From contig JANOQW010000034.1 of NCBI GenBank assembly GCA_031422335.1, forward strand, positions 133,272 to 197,271: 64,000 nt of DNA, given 5' to 3'. The notes under the pieces are model-generated. The model did not search any database. It was not told where the DNA came from and saw only the letters and a program-made list of their open reading frames with translations. Below, piece by piece: positions 34,570 to 43,307 of this stretch; position 1 is the first letter of the stretch, and every line of letters starts with the position of its first letter. A program made the position numbers and the translations under genes. The stretch comes from Methylotenera_A sp031422335 (GTDB taxonomy: Bacteria; Pseudomonadota; Gammaproteobacteria; Burkholderiales; Methylophilaceae).

Positions 34570-35658
34570 TTAATCCACCCCACGCATGGCTAAACCACAC
34601 GCAATTATCAGCGCGGGCGCATCTATATTTGCTTGTTGCTGCTTGACTTTACTGCCAACCGACATACCTTGAAACGGGTTGGCTACAATGGTATTGACTT
34701 GTGTGCGATCTTGCACCATCACATCTACTGCGGGAATCGCCGCGCAACCGCCAGCCAGTACAATGTGGTCCACCCGGTTGTATTGAGTAGAACTGGTAAA
34801 AAATTGTAGCGCACGCGCTACTTCAGTTGAAAGTGACTGCACAAATGGCTGCAATACTTCATTCTCGTAGCTATCTGGCAAACCACCTTTGCGTTTGGCA
34901 ATTTCGGCCTCTTCCACAGATAAACCAAATCGACGTTGAATTTCCTGCGTGAGTTGTGCACCACCAAAAGCTTGCTCGCGCACATACACAGATTTATTGT
35001 CATGTAACACATTGATGTGCATCATTACCGCGCCAATATCAATCACCATCACCGTTTGTTCTTTACCTGCATTTGGCAACTGGCTAGCAACCAAGCTGTA
35101 GGCGGCTTCGGTGGCATAGGTATCTACATCCATCACCGTCACTTTTAAGCCAGCATCTTCTGCAGCGGCCACACGGTCTTCAATCTTTTCTTTTCTAGCC
35201 GCAGCAATTAACACTTCAACTTCATCTGGGCTGCTAGGCGCTGGGCCAATAATTTGAAAGTCGATATTGACTTCTTCTAGCGGGAAAGGAATGTACTGGT
35301 TGGCTTCTGCTTCTACCTGCGCTTCCATATCTGCTTCACGCATGTCTGCAGCCATCAGCACTTTTTTGGTGATAACCGCCGCGGATGGCAATGCCAGCGC
35401 AGCACGTTTTTCGCGTGAGCCTAATAATTTCCAAGCCAATTTCACCGCATCAGACACTTGCTCTAAACCCACAATATTACCGTCAGTAATGGCATCTTTA
35501 GGAATCGCGGCGATAGAGTAGCCTTCAAGACGATACATGCCTTTACCAGCGGCAGACAACTCCACCATTTTGACTGCTGAAGTACTAATATCTACCCCAA
35601 TAAGTGGAGGTGTACTTTCATTAAAAAAATCGAATTTCAAATTAAAATTCTCTTTCAA
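34570..35658 (-). CDS. pilM: Type IV pilus cytoplasmic actin-like protein PilM
   Basis: PilM is a peripheral actin-like ATP-binding protein that docks on PilN at the cytoplasmic face. The 362-residue protein has PLIGVDISTSAVKMVELS (phosphate 1), VMVIDIGAVMMHINVL (phosphate 2), and HIVLAGGCAAIPAVD (adenosine motif). It is the first gene of pilMNOPQ and is divergent from ponA. The PilM-ponA divergence is conserved across proteobacteria. Confidence 0.94.
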   Translation of the reverse strand: MKENFNLKFDFFNESTPPLIGVDISTSAVKMVELSAAGKGMYRLEGYSIAAIPKDAITDGNIVGLEQVSDAVKLAWKLLGSREKRAALALPSAAVITKKVLMAADMREADMEAQVEAEANQYIPFPLEEVNIDFQIIGPAPSSPDEVEVLIAAARKEKIEDRVAAAEDAGLKVTVMDVDTYATEAAYSLVASQLPNAGKEQTVMVIDIGAVMMHINVLHDNKSVYVREQAFGGAQLTQEIQRRFGLSVEEAEIAKRKGGLPDSYENEVLQPFVQSLSTEVARALQFFTSSTQYNRVDHIVLAGGCAAIPAVDVMVQDRTQVNTIVANPFQGMSVGSKVKQQQANIDAPALIIACGLAMRGVD

Positions 35659-35918
35659 TATTCGTTAGTTACGCACAATAGCGATAATTTACATTAAATC
35701 CTAGCAACAACTTATCGTAGTGTAAAGCAAATTTTAAGTTTAAATTTGCGTGCTTGCCACATTTGTTGCAGATGTACCATTTTTAACACAGTCTATATAA
35801 TTAATTTTTTAATCTCGGCAAGTATATATAACTATCAACTTGTTATTGTTGATAGTTAATTGGCTAGCTTAATATGCTGTTAAAATAACAACTATTGTAA
35901 TGTGGCAAGCCCAAAACT
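35659..35918. promoter_or_regulatory. Divergent pilM/ponA control region with a hairpin
   Basis: AT-rich, with AACTATCAAC / GTTGATAGTT perfect arms at 35830-35857 around an 8-base loop, about 60 bp before ponA. It could be an operator or a 5' UTR hairpin. No sigma-54 site with correct spacing was found for pilM. Confidence 0.5.
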
Positions 35919-38444
35919 ATGAGCCCAAAAAAATGGTGGCATTTTCTTATTCTGTTTGTTGTTGTGGGTGCAATTACCCTTACAGCCCTAACAGCCCTTG
36001 CTGTCACGCTTATTTACCCCTCACTGCCTTCGCTAGAGGCGCTGACCAATTACCAGCCAAAGTTGCCACTACGTGTTTACTCTGCCGATGGTGCGCTAAT
36101 CAGTGAGTTTGGTGAAGAGCGTCGTGCCTTTGTAAAAATTGAAAAAGTACCTCAAAACTTAAAAGATGCGGTATTAGCAATTGAAGACAGGCGCTTTTAT
36201 CAGCACGGTGGTGTTGATACTAAAGGGGTGTTGCGCGCCATTAAAAATAATGTCACAGGTAAAAGCCACGAAGGTGCCAGCACCATCACCATGCAAGTGG
36301 CAAAAAATTTCTTTACTGTGCCTGGCGGCAGACGCACCATTGTCACCAAAGTAAAAGAAACTTTGCTGGCCTTAAAAATTGAAAAAGCGTTATCAAAAGA
36401 CCAAATTTTAGAGCTTTATTTAAACCAAATTTATCTTGGTCAGCGTTCTTACGGCTTTGCAGCGGCTTCACAAGTCTATTTTGGTAAATCTCTGTCAAAA
36501 CTCACACTGGCTGAATCTGCCCTATTGGCAGGCTTGCCCAAAGCACCCACTGGCTACAACCCTTATATTAACCCGCAGCGTGCCATTAAGCGCCAACAAG
36601 AGGTGCTGCGCGATATGCAGCGTTATGGTTTTATTGACGAAGCTAAATTTAAGGCCGCGATAGAGCAAACCTTAAAATTCAAATCGTCTAAACTCTCTAA
36701 AGATTTAGACGCCGATTATGTGGCAGAAATTGTGCGCCAGATGCTCTACGAGCGTTATCAAGATGCCATTTATAGTAGTGGCTTAAAGGTATATACCACC
36801 ATTAAAAAAGTTAACCAAGAGGCGGCCAACAACGCGGTTTTATTGGGAATTTTAGAATACCAGCGCCGCCAAGGTTATGGCAAGCCCGAAAAGCAACTTA
36901 ACCTGAGTCAGTTAAATTCAACTTCGCTAGAAGAAGGCATGCAAGCGGCGCTAGCGGATATCGAAGAATATGGCGGCTTTATGCCAGCCATTGTGACTAG
37001 CGTTTCTCCCAAGCTGGTCAAAGTGTTCACCAAAAAAAGTGAGCAGCTGGATATTGCAGATACAGGCTTAAGTTTGCTGCAAAAAAATCTGGCTGATAAA
37101 GACCCAAAAAATCATAAAATCAGAGTGGGCTCTGTGGTGCGTTTGATTAAAAGTAACGGTCAGTGGCATATTGTCGAACTACCCAAAGTAGAATCTGCAC
37201 TCATTGCACTTAACCCAGAAGATGGTGCAGTAACAGCCTTGGTGGGCGGTTTTGATTACAAAAAAAATAAATTTAACCATGTCACGCAAGCCTGGCGCCA
37301 ACCTGGCTCTAGCTTTAAACCTTTTGTCTATTCGGCTGCATTGGAAAAGGGCCAAACGCCTGCTAGTATTTTCGATGACTCACCCATTACCATGTCAGCT
37401 GCCGAGAACGGCAGCAATAAAAGCTGGGAGCCAAAGAACTTCGATAGGCAGTACGATGGGCCAATTCGCATGAGGTCGGCTTTAGTAAAATCTAAAAACA
37501 TGGTATCGATACGTTTACTGCAAAAAATTGGCCCGCGTTACGCGCAAGATTACATTACTAAATTTGGCTTTGCTCGCAAAGATCACCCTGCCTATTTAAC
37601 CATGGCACTTGGCGCTGGCAACGCAACGCCATGGGGCATGGCCAATGGCTACGCGGTATTTGCCAATGGTGGTTACCGCGTCACGCCACATATTATTACT
37701 AAAATTACCGATAGCAATGGCAGACTGATTGAGCAACCACATTACCCGCGCGCTGGCAAAGATGCACCGCGCGTGATTGATAGTCGCAACGCGTTTATCA
37801 TGACATCGATGATGCGTGACGTAGTAAACAGGGGCACAGCTACCAAAGCCAGGTCACTCGGTCGCCAAGATTTAGCAGGCAAAACCGGCACCACCAATAA
37901 CCAAATTGATGCTTGGTTTGCAGGCTACAACGCTAAACAGGTGGCAGTCACCTGGATAGGTTACGATCAACCGCGCTCGTTAGGTAGGGATGAAACGGGC
38001 GGCAAAGCGGCATTGCCGATTTGGATACGTTATATGGCGACTGCCCTGCGCGGCATACCTGATGTGCCTTACAGCCAGCCTGATGGTGTGATGCAACTTA
38101 AAATTGACCCATTATTGGGCATTATGATTGGTGAAGACGAAGAAGGCATTTACGAGTATTTTTACCATGAAAACCCACCGCCAGAAGTAGAAATGGTATT
38201 GCCACCGTTAGAAGACCCAACGGCAGATGATTTCCCGCAGCAATCAATTCCTGACAATATGCTAGACAACCCGCTGCAACCACAGCCGCCGGAATTTGTG
38301 CCGCCACCAGCGCCAGTATCACAAGGTGAAAGTGTTAAAGCAGAGCCGCGGCCAACCCCGCAAGTAAACAGCAAAACGACTGGCAGCAATAATAATTCTG
38401 GCAACAATGCAGCGGCGCGCGCCATGAGTCCCTCTAGCTTTTAA
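35919..38444 (+). CDS. ponA: Penicillin-binding protein 1A (bifunctional)
   Basis: A class A PBP of 841 residues that polymerises and crosslinks peptidoglycan. An N-terminal membrane helix (ILFVVVGAITLTALTALAV) is followed by the GT51 domain with AIEDRRFYQHGGVD, GASTITMQVAKNFF and LEIYLNQIYLGQ-type motifs (here LELYLNQIYLGQRSYGFAA). An OB-like insert and the transpeptidase follow, with SxxK in GSSFKPF, SxN in SKN, and KTGTT. The C-terminal tail is rich in Pro, Gln and Asn. No clear Shine-Dalgarno site precedes the ATG. Confidence 0.95.
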   Translation: MSPKKWWHFLILFVVVGAITLTALTALAVTLIYPSLPSLEALTNYQPKLPLRVYSADGALISEFGEERRAFVKIEKVPQNLKDAVLAIEDRRFYQHGGVDTKGVLRAIKNNVTGKSHEGASTITMQVAKNFFTVPGGRRTIVTKVKETLLALKIEKALSKDQILELYLNQIYLGQRSYGFAAASQVYFGKSLSKLTLAESALLAGLPKAPTGYNPYINPQRAIKRQQEVLRDMQRYGFIDEAKFKAAIEQTLKFKSSKLSKDLDADYVAEIVRQMLYERYQDAIYSSGLKVYTTIKKVNQEAANNAVLLGILEYQRRQGYGKPEKQLNLSQLNSTSLEEGMQAALADIEEYGGFMPAIVTSVSPKLVKVFTKKSEQLDIADTGLSLLQKNLADKDPKNHKIRVGSVVRLIKSNGQWHIVELPKVESALIALNPEDGAVTALVGGFDYKKNKFNHVTQAWRQPGSSFKPFVYSAALEKGQTPASIFDDSPITMSAAENGSNKSWEPKNFDRQYDGPIRMRSALVKSKNMVSIRLLQKIGPRYAQDYITKFGFARKDHPAYLTMALGAGNATPWGMANGYAVFANGGYRVTPHIITKITDSNGRLIEQPHYPRAGKDAPRVIDSRNAFIMTSMMRDVVNRGTATKARSLGRQDLAGKTGTTNNQIDAWFAGYNAKQVAVTWIGYDQPRSLGRDETGGKAALPIWIRYMATALRGIPDVPYSQPDGVMQLKIDPLLGIMIGEDEEGIYEYFYHENPPPEVEMVLPPLEDPTADDFPQQSIPDNMLDNPLQPQPPEFVPPPAPVSQGESVKAEPRPTPQVNSKTTGSNNNSGNNAAARAMSPSSF

Positions 38445-38490
38445 GTTTTAGAACAAAGTAACCTTAAGAAGTTGGATTTGTTAATAAAAA

Positions 38491-39114
38491 ATGTCACGAG
38501 AAAATTTAGATCATATTCGGCAAATGATTGCCCAGCAGGCCGCGCGTATGATGGCAGAAGATGGTATTAATGACTTTGCTTATGCCAAGAAAAAAGCGGG
38601 TAAACAGTTAGGCGTAAGCGAAAGTAGCGCACTGCCCACCAACGCCGAGATTGAAGAAGAAATTCGGCTGTATCACAACATTTACAACGCCGATGAACAA
38701 CCGCTAGAGTTAGCAAAACTACGCAAAGCCGCACTGATGACCATGCAATTGTTCGCGCGCTTTAACCCACATTTAACCGGCAGCGTGTTAGATGGCACCG
38801 CAGGCAAGTTCTCACAAACCAATATTCATCTGTTTGCCGACAGCGCAAAAGACGTCGAAATATTTTTGCTCAGCCAGCAAATTCCATTTGATAGCAGCGA
38901 AAAATCATATCGCGTTTCTGACAAACCCAGCAAAGACAAGAAAGAAAAAGTACGCAAAACTGTGCCAGTGTTTACGCTAGAAACCGAACTTGGCCTGCAA
39001 AAAATCAGCGTGTTTGATGTGGATGATATGCGCGTTGCAACCAAGAGAACCAGTGATGGTAGCAATGCAGAACGTGCGGATATTAGCGATTTACAAGCAC
39101 TTTTGAGCGCTTAA
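38491..39114 (+). CDS. Conserved hypothetical protein, nucleotidyltransferase-like pattern
   Basis: A 207-residue soluble protein. The N-terminal half is helical (IRQMIAQQAARMMAEDGINDFAYAKKKAGKQLG). The middle, ALMTMQLFARFNPHLTGSVLDGTAGKFSQTNIHLFADSAKDVEIFL, faintly resembles the G-S and D-x-D region of minimal nucleotidyltransferases (LTGSVLDG, and IHLFADSAKDVEIF). A Lys-rich linker follows. Similar proteins are common in betaproteobacteria but have no proven role. It lies 46 bp after ponA, probably in its transcript, with a palindromic repeat six bases past the stop. The enzyme suggestion is weak. Confidence 0.72.
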   Translation: MSRENLDHIRQMIAQQAARMMAEDGINDFAYAKKKAGKQLGVSESSALPTNAEIEEEIRLYHNIYNADEQPLELAKLRKAALMTMQLFARFNPHLTGSVLDGTAGKFSQTNIHLFADSAKDVEIFLLSQQIPFDSSEKSYRVSDKPSKDKKEKVRKTVPVFTLETELGLQKISVFDVDDMRVATKRTSDGSNAERADISDLQALLSA

Positions 39115-39119
39115 AAAAG

Positions 39120-39158
39120 ATGCTCTGGAAGGCGCATGGATATTGGACTGCAGGGCAT
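39120..39158 (-). repeat. 39-bp palindromic repeat, copy 6 (intergenic, orientation B)
   Basis: ATGCTCTGGAAGG, core CGCATGGATATTGGA, CTGCAGGGCAT. Directly after the stop of the gene at 38491-39114. Confidence 0.82.
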
Positions 39159-39175
39159 ACTGTTTAAAACAATAA

Positions 39176-39407
39176 TTACGCAAAAACATTGGCATTCATC
39201 TGGTTTTGACTTTCAATCCCCTTTGCCGCGCCTTCGGCTTGAGCGGCAGATGGATAAGCGGCGAGGACTGTTTGAGGATTGAAAATCCGAGTTCCGCAGC
39301 CGCCCAGATGCGGCGCTAAGACCGAAGGAAACAGCGGCAGCGGGGTGTCTTTTTGTTTCCCCACTTTATTTTGGACAAGCAAAATAAAGTGGGTCGCCTA
39401 AAGGCGA
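39176..39407 (-). other. GC-rich hairpin-rich element with a 68-codon open frame
   Basis: This block is clearly richer in GC than its surroundings. It ends in two hairpins: perfect 14-bp arms CCCACTTTATTTTG / CAAAATAAAGTGGG with a 6-base loop (39360-39393), then TCGCC-TAAA-GGCGA (39394-39407). On the minus strand 39382-39176 is an open frame of 68 codons with LFPSVLAPHLGGCG and VLAAYPSAAQAEGAAKG. The frame runs through the hairpin and has no ribosome site, so a protein is doubtful. It looks more like a mobile or repeated non-coding element or structured RNA. Confidence 0.5.
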
Positions 39408-39411
39408 AACA

Positions 39412-39987
39412 CTACTTGCTTTTATGTTTCTCTTTGAAAAACTTAAATTTTATCAAGTACTCTTGACAGTGTTGCTCGTTCTTTGAGAATAGAAAATCTC
39501 CAGTCTCACTACCTTGCCAACAGCGAGTCATGGTTATTTTACCGTCCAAACTCGCTGAATTCTTACACAGGTATTTTTTAGCCAACATTTCAGGTGTACG
39601 AAGGTATTCTGCAGGTTCACAAACAAGTTTACGAGTATTTAATTCCCAATATTCATTCGAATGGATAGGAAACCCCAAGGCAGCGCTAAAAGTTGCTGCA
39701 AGAGGCGGTAAATACCATAACCATTTTGCGACATTAAGTATTGCAACTATTCTGGCCAACCACTTCCACACTAATCTACCTGTATAAAGCTTAGAAGCAT
39801 TCCATACTGCTATGATAATCAATACAAAATGTGTAAAGATGACTGCAGTCACTAAAACCAACTGCCATAAAGTCGTTGCGTGTGAGGTTAGAAAATCAAG
39901 TATTAGCGCAATTAAAACACCGCAAACCCAAAATGTAGGCGCTAAACCAAGGCGACCTGATATAAATTTTAGAAAAAAATCTTTCAA
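39412..39987 (-). CDS. Hypothetical membrane protein
   Basis: A 191-residue protein that I do not recognise. It has three or four hydrophobic segments (FWVCGVLIALILDFLTS, LWQLVLVTAVIFTHFVLIIIAVW, WLARIVAILNVAKWLWYLPPLAA) and a cysteine-containing C-terminal part with a charged end. The start is a TTG at 39985-39987 that overlaps the hemB stop, implying translational coupling; an in-frame ATG is absent near the N-terminus. It is absent from the usual hemB neighbourhood, so it may be a local acquisition. Confidence 0.55.
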   Translation of the reverse strand: MKDFFLKFISGRLGLAPTFWVCGVLIALILDFLTSHATTLWQLVLVTAVIFTHFVLIIIAVWNASKLYTGRLVWKWLARIVAILNVAKWLWYLPPLAATFSAALGFPIHSNEYWELNTRKLVCEPAEYLRTPEMLAKKYLCKNSASLDGKITMTRCWQGSETGDFLFSKNEQHCQEYLIKFKFFKEKHKSK

Positions 39988-40994
39988 CTTTTAAGCCATC
40001 TCGCCACATCCATTGCAAAATACGTCAACACCCCATCTGCCCCTGCCCGTTTAAACGCCAACAAACTTTCCATCACACAAGCCTGTTCATCCAGCCAGCC
40101 ATTTTGCGCAGCAGCTTTCAACATCGCGTATTCGCCACTCACTTGGTAAGCATAGGTCGGCACGCCAAACTCTTCTTTCACGCGGCGCACGATATCCAGA
40201 TAAGGCAAGCCAGGCTTCACCATCACCATGTCTGCGCCTTCTTCAATATCCAGCGCGACTTCTTTAATCGCCTCATCGGAATTGGCAGGATCCATCTGGT
40301 AATTGTATTTATTGCCTGTGCCCAGATTGGCAGAAGAGCCTACAGCATCTCTAAATGGCCCATAAAAGCTGGATGCGTACTTGGCAGAATAAGCCAAAAT
40401 TTTAGTGTGAATATGGCCGGCGCCTTCTAATGCGTCCCGAATAGCCCCGATACGACCATCCATCATATCGCTTGGCGCAACAATGTCTGCGCCCGCTTCA
40501 GCATGGCATAGCGCTTGTTTCGCCAGCACCTTAACCGTCTCATCGTTTAACACATAGCCTGTGCTGTCAATCAGGCCATCTTGGCCATGCGTGGTGTAGG
40601 GGTCGAGTGCGACATCGGTAATAATCCCAAGCTCAGGATAGGCTGCTTTCAAGGCTTTAATGGTGCGAGGAACGAGGCCATCTTGATTGTAAGCTTCTGC
40701 GGCATCTAGGCTTTTATGCTGTTGTTCAATCACGGGGAAAATCGCTAACGCGGGGATGCCAAGTTTGACGCATTCGCCCGCTGTTTTTAATAGCACATCA
40801 ATCGTTTGGCGCTGTACGCCAGGCATGGATTTCACCTCTTCGGTGTGGTTTTCACCATCCAATACAAACACGGGGTAAATTAAATCGTTTGTCGTCAGCA
40901 CGTTTTCGCGCATCAGCCGGCGCGAAAATTCATCTTTACGCATGCGGCGCGGGCGCATAGTCAGCAGCATATTGTTTGGTTTGGGATTAGCCAT
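39984..40994 (-). CDS. hemB: Delta-aminolevulinic acid dehydratase (porphobilinogen synthase)
   Basis: HemB condenses two 5-aminolevulinate molecules to porphobilinogen in haem synthesis. It has 336 residues from the ATG at 40992-40994, where AAGGAGG lies 6 bases upstream. The Schiff-base lysines are in AYSAKYASSFYGPFRDA and MVMVKPGLPYLDI. Asp/Cys metal positions include DVALDPYTTHGQDG, a magnesium-type active site rather than the three-Cys zinc form. The start lies within the last codons of trpC. hemA is 5 kb away on the other strand. Confidence 0.95.
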   Translation of the reverse strand: MANPKPNNMLLTMRPRRMRKDEFSRRLMRENVLTTNDLIYPVFVLDGENHTEEVKSMPGVQRQTIDVLLKTAGECVKLGIPALAIFPVIEQQHKSLDAAEAYNQDGLVPRTIKALKAAYPELGIITDVALDPYTTHGQDGLIDSTGYVLNDETVKVLAKQALCHAEAGADIVAPSDMMDGRIGAIRDALEGAGHIHTKILAYSAKYASSFYGPFRDAVGSSANLGTGNKYNYQMDPANSDEAIKEVALDIEEGADMVMVKPGLPYLDIVRRVKEEFGVPTYAYQVSGEYAMLKAAAQNGWLDEQACVMESLLAFKRAGADGVLTYFAMDVARWLKS

Positions 40995-41778
40995 AAAACA
41001 CCTCCTTAAGTGCCGCGCCTGGGTCAGGCTGGCGCATAAACGCCTCACCCACCAAAAACGTATGCACATTATTTTTACACATCAGCGCCACATCATTAGC
41101 GGTAAAAATGCCACTCTCTGTGACAATAATCTTATCTTTTGCGATGCGCGGTAATAAATCCAAAGTGGTATGTAGGGTCACATCAAACGTACGCAAATTG
41201 CGGTTGTTAATGCCCAACAATGGCGTTTCCAGCTGCAAAGCCAAGTCTAGCTCTTCGCCGTTGTGTACTTCTACCAACACCGCCATGCCTAGTTCATGGG
41301 CGATACTTTCCAGCTCGCGCATCTTGGCTAAATCAATTGCTGCGGCAATCAGCAAAATGCAATCCGCTCCCATGGCACGCGCTTCATACACTTGGTAGGC
41401 ATCTATCATAAAATCTTTACGCAACACGGGCAGGTTGCACGCCGCACGCGCTTGTTTTAAATAGTCCACCGAGCCCTGAAAATACTCAACGTCAGTGAGT
41501 ACTGACAAACACGCTGCGCCACCTGCCTCATAACTTTTGGCAATTTCAGCCGGGTTAAAATCTGCACGAATCACCCCTTTTGATGGGCTGGCTTTTTTTA
41601 TTTCGGCAATCACTGCCGCGTTTCCAGCCGCAATTTTTGCGCGAATAGCGCCAATAAAATCACGTGGTTTTGGCATGCTTTCGGCCGATGCCCTGACAGC
41701 CAATAACGGTGAGGCTTGCAGGGCATCGTTTAGCTCTCGGCGTTTAGTTTCTAGTATTTTATTTAAAATATCTGACAT
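40987..41778 (-). CDS. trpC: Indole-3-glycerol phosphate synthase
   Basis: TrpC closes the indole ring from CdRP. The 263-residue TIM barrel has VIAEIKKASPSKGVIR, LSVLTDVEYFQGS, LRKDFMIDAYQVYEARA, LVEVHNGEELD, GINNRNLRTFDV and VTESGI. It is complete. The segment LQASPLLAVRA in the N-terminal linker is encoded by a copy of the 39-bp palindrome (41688-41726) with no change of frame or obvious change of length. It overlaps hemB and follows the DUF3465 gene. Confidence 0.95.
   Translation of the reverse strand: MSDILNKILETKRRELNDALQASPLLAVRASAESMPKPRDFIGAIRAKIAAGNAAVIAEIKKASPSKGVIRADFNPAEIAKSYEAGGAACLSVLTDVEYFQGSVDYLKQARAACNLPVLRKDFMIDAYQVYEARAMGADCILLIAAAIDLAKMRELESIAHELGMAVLVEVHNGEELDLALQLETPLLGINNRNLRTFDVTLHTTLDLLPRIAKDKIIVTESGIFTANDVALMCKNNVHTFLVGEAFMRQPDPGAALKEVFYG
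41688..41726 (+). repeat. 39-bp palindromic repeat, copy 7 (inside trpC)
   Basis: ATGCCCTGACAGCCAATAAC continues to GGCTTGCAGGGCAT; 33 of 39 bases equal copy 1. It is read on the minus strand as codons for part of the variable linker before the TrpC barrel. Confidence 0.82.
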
Positions 41779-41787
41779 ATTTTTTAT

Positions 41788-42267
41788 CTATTCGTATTTC
41801 TGTCCGTTGTGAATTATCCATCCCACCTTGTTGCCACCTTGCGAGGCGCTAATTTCACCCTGTGGGTTTTTATGCGTCCAGTGCATCACGCCGCCTTTTG
41901 GGTTATACACATATTCGCCCCTAAACGTCACTGCATCCCCAATTTGTAAGTTTTCTACACGCGGCGCTAAATCGATATTGTGCGCAAATAGCAAAGTTTG
42001 CTCTGGCGAAATGCTGACCAAGAATTTTTGATGACGCGAACCTTTGTTATCATCAGCCAGCAATTTTTTTACCACACCCGCACCCTCAACAAAGATGTCA
42101 CTTTTTTTATGTTTAAATGCTTCTATTAGCGCGCTGTTATCAGTTTTCGCTTCTGTATTTATTGACACGTCGCTTGCTACAAAAGATTCTGACGCACCTT
42201 GCTCACACGCCACCAGCGAGCTTAAGATAAATATTAAGGAGAATATTAGCTTCACGTTATATTTCAC
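41788..42267 (-). CDS. DUF3465 lipoprotein inside the trp operon
   Basis: A 159-residue exported protein. A lipoprotein signal ends LSSLVAC, with Cys at residue 21. The DUF3465 domain follows: GSRHQKFLVSISPEQTLLFAHNIDLAPRV, IGDAVTFRGEYVYNPKGGVMHWTHKNP and GWIIHNGQKYE, in order. The domain looks like a small OB-type beta barrel; function unknown. It sits between trpD and trpC with gaps of 8 and 9 bp, so it is transcribed with tryptophan genes, although nothing suggests a role in that pathway. Confidence 0.85.
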   Translation of the reverse strand: MKYNVKLIFSLIFILSSLVACEQGASESFVASDVSINTEAKTDNSALIEAFKHKKSDIFVEGAGVVKKLLADDNKGSRHQKFLVSISPEQTLLFAHNIDLAPRVENLQIGDAVTFRGEYVYNPKGGVMHWTHKNPQGEISASQGGNKVGWIIHNGQKYE

Positions 42268-42275
42268 TTACTATT

Positions 42276-43307
42276 TTAAACGCCGCTTAAATTGACGAGT
42301 GCTTCTAATTTTGCCAACGCTGCGCCGCTATCAATTACTTTCGCGGCATGTTCAATACCCGCATGGATATTGCCCTGCAGGCCTGCTGTATAAATTGCAG
42401 CACCCGCGTTTAACAACACGATATCGCGTGCAGCACTATTTTTACCCACGTTAGATTTTCCTTGTAACACGTCCAAAATCATGGCTTTAGATTGTTGTGC
42501 ATTTTCTACCCGAATACTTTTTAAGGCATGCAGTTTCAAGCCAAATTGCGCAGGGTTAAGCGTATATTCACGCACTTTGCCATCTTTTAACTCCGCCACA
42601 AACGTATCGCCGGTAAACGAAATTTCATCCATGCCATCGGCACCATGCACCACTAACACATGCTCGGCGCCTAAATTTTTCAGCACTTTTGCTAGCTTTA
42701 AAGTCAGGTCTTTGCTAAATACGCCCATCACTTGGCGCTTTGCTGATGCTGGATTGGTCAGTGGACCAAGTAAATTAAAAATAGTGCGTACACCCAGCTC
42801 ACGGCGCACAGGCGCAGCGTGCTTCATAGCGCTATGGTGATTAGGCGCAAACATAAAGCCAATGCCAATTTCATTGACGCATTTTGCCACTTGTTCGGGT
42901 GTTAAATTGACATTCACTCCAAGCGCTTCTAACACATCAGCACTGCCACAAGTGCTTGAAACCGAACGCCCACCGTGCTTGGCGACTTTTGCGCCTGCTG
43001 CCGCCGCGACAAAGGCAGAAACGGTGGACACGTTAAAAGTTTGAATGCCGTCACCCCCAGTGCCACAAGTATCGACTAAATGCGTACTATCGCTGATGTC
43101 CACCTTGGTTGAAAGCTGGCGCATCACGGTTGCAGCTGCGGCAATTTCATCGACACTTTCACCTTTAATGCGCAGTGCCACCACCAAGCCTGCAATTTGC
43201 ACAGGCGTCAATTCGCCGCCCATCACTTGCTGCATGATGGCGAGCATATCGGCATGGCTTAAATCGTTGCCAGCTAACACTTGCTCTAGCGCTTGTTTGA
43301 AAACCAC
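42276..43307 (-). CDS. trpD: Anthranilate phosphoribosyltransferase
   Basis: TrpD transfers phosphoribose from PRPP to anthranilate. The 343-residue protein has VDTCGTGGDGIQTFNVST (PRPP site), KHGGRSVSSTCGSADVLEALGV, FMFAPNHHSAMKHAAPVRRELG, RTIFNLLGPLTNPA and DGMDEIS. It is complete. The segment LQGNIHAGI near the C-terminus is encoded by palindrome copy 8. The start abuts the trpG stop. Confidence 0.95.
   Translation of the reverse strand: MVFKQALEQVLAGNDLSHADMLAIMQQVMGGELTPVQIAGLVVALRIKGESVDEIAAAATVMRQLSTKVDISDSTHLVDTCGTGGDGIQTFNVSTVSAFVAAAAGAKVAKHGGRSVSSTCGSADVLEALGVNVNLTPEQVAKCVNEIGIGFMFAPNHHSAMKHAAPVRRELGVRTIFNLLGPLTNPASAKRQVMGVFSKDLTLKLAKVLKNLGAEHVLVVHGADGMDEISFTGDTFVAELKDGKVREYTLNPAQFGLKLHALKSIRVENAQQSKAMILDVLQGKSNVGKNSAARDIVLLNAGAAIYTAGLQGNIHAGIEHAAKVIDSGAALAKLEALVNLSGV
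42348..42386 (-). repeat. 39-bp palindromic repeat, copy 8 (inside trpD, diverged)
   Basis: CCCGCATGGATATTG is identical to copy 3 over 15 bases, and TGCAGG follows at the right place. The outer left arm is diverged. It encodes part of a surface helix of TrpD. Confidence 0.65.

Noticed and set aside
35659..35918. Sigma-54 promoter for pilM (TGGCAAGCACGCAAA on the minus strand)
   Set aside because: The spacing between GG and GC is seven bases, not ten.
36436..36663. 75-codon frame inside ponA in another register
   Set aside because: Overlaps the GT51 domain of ponA and lacks its own ribosome site.
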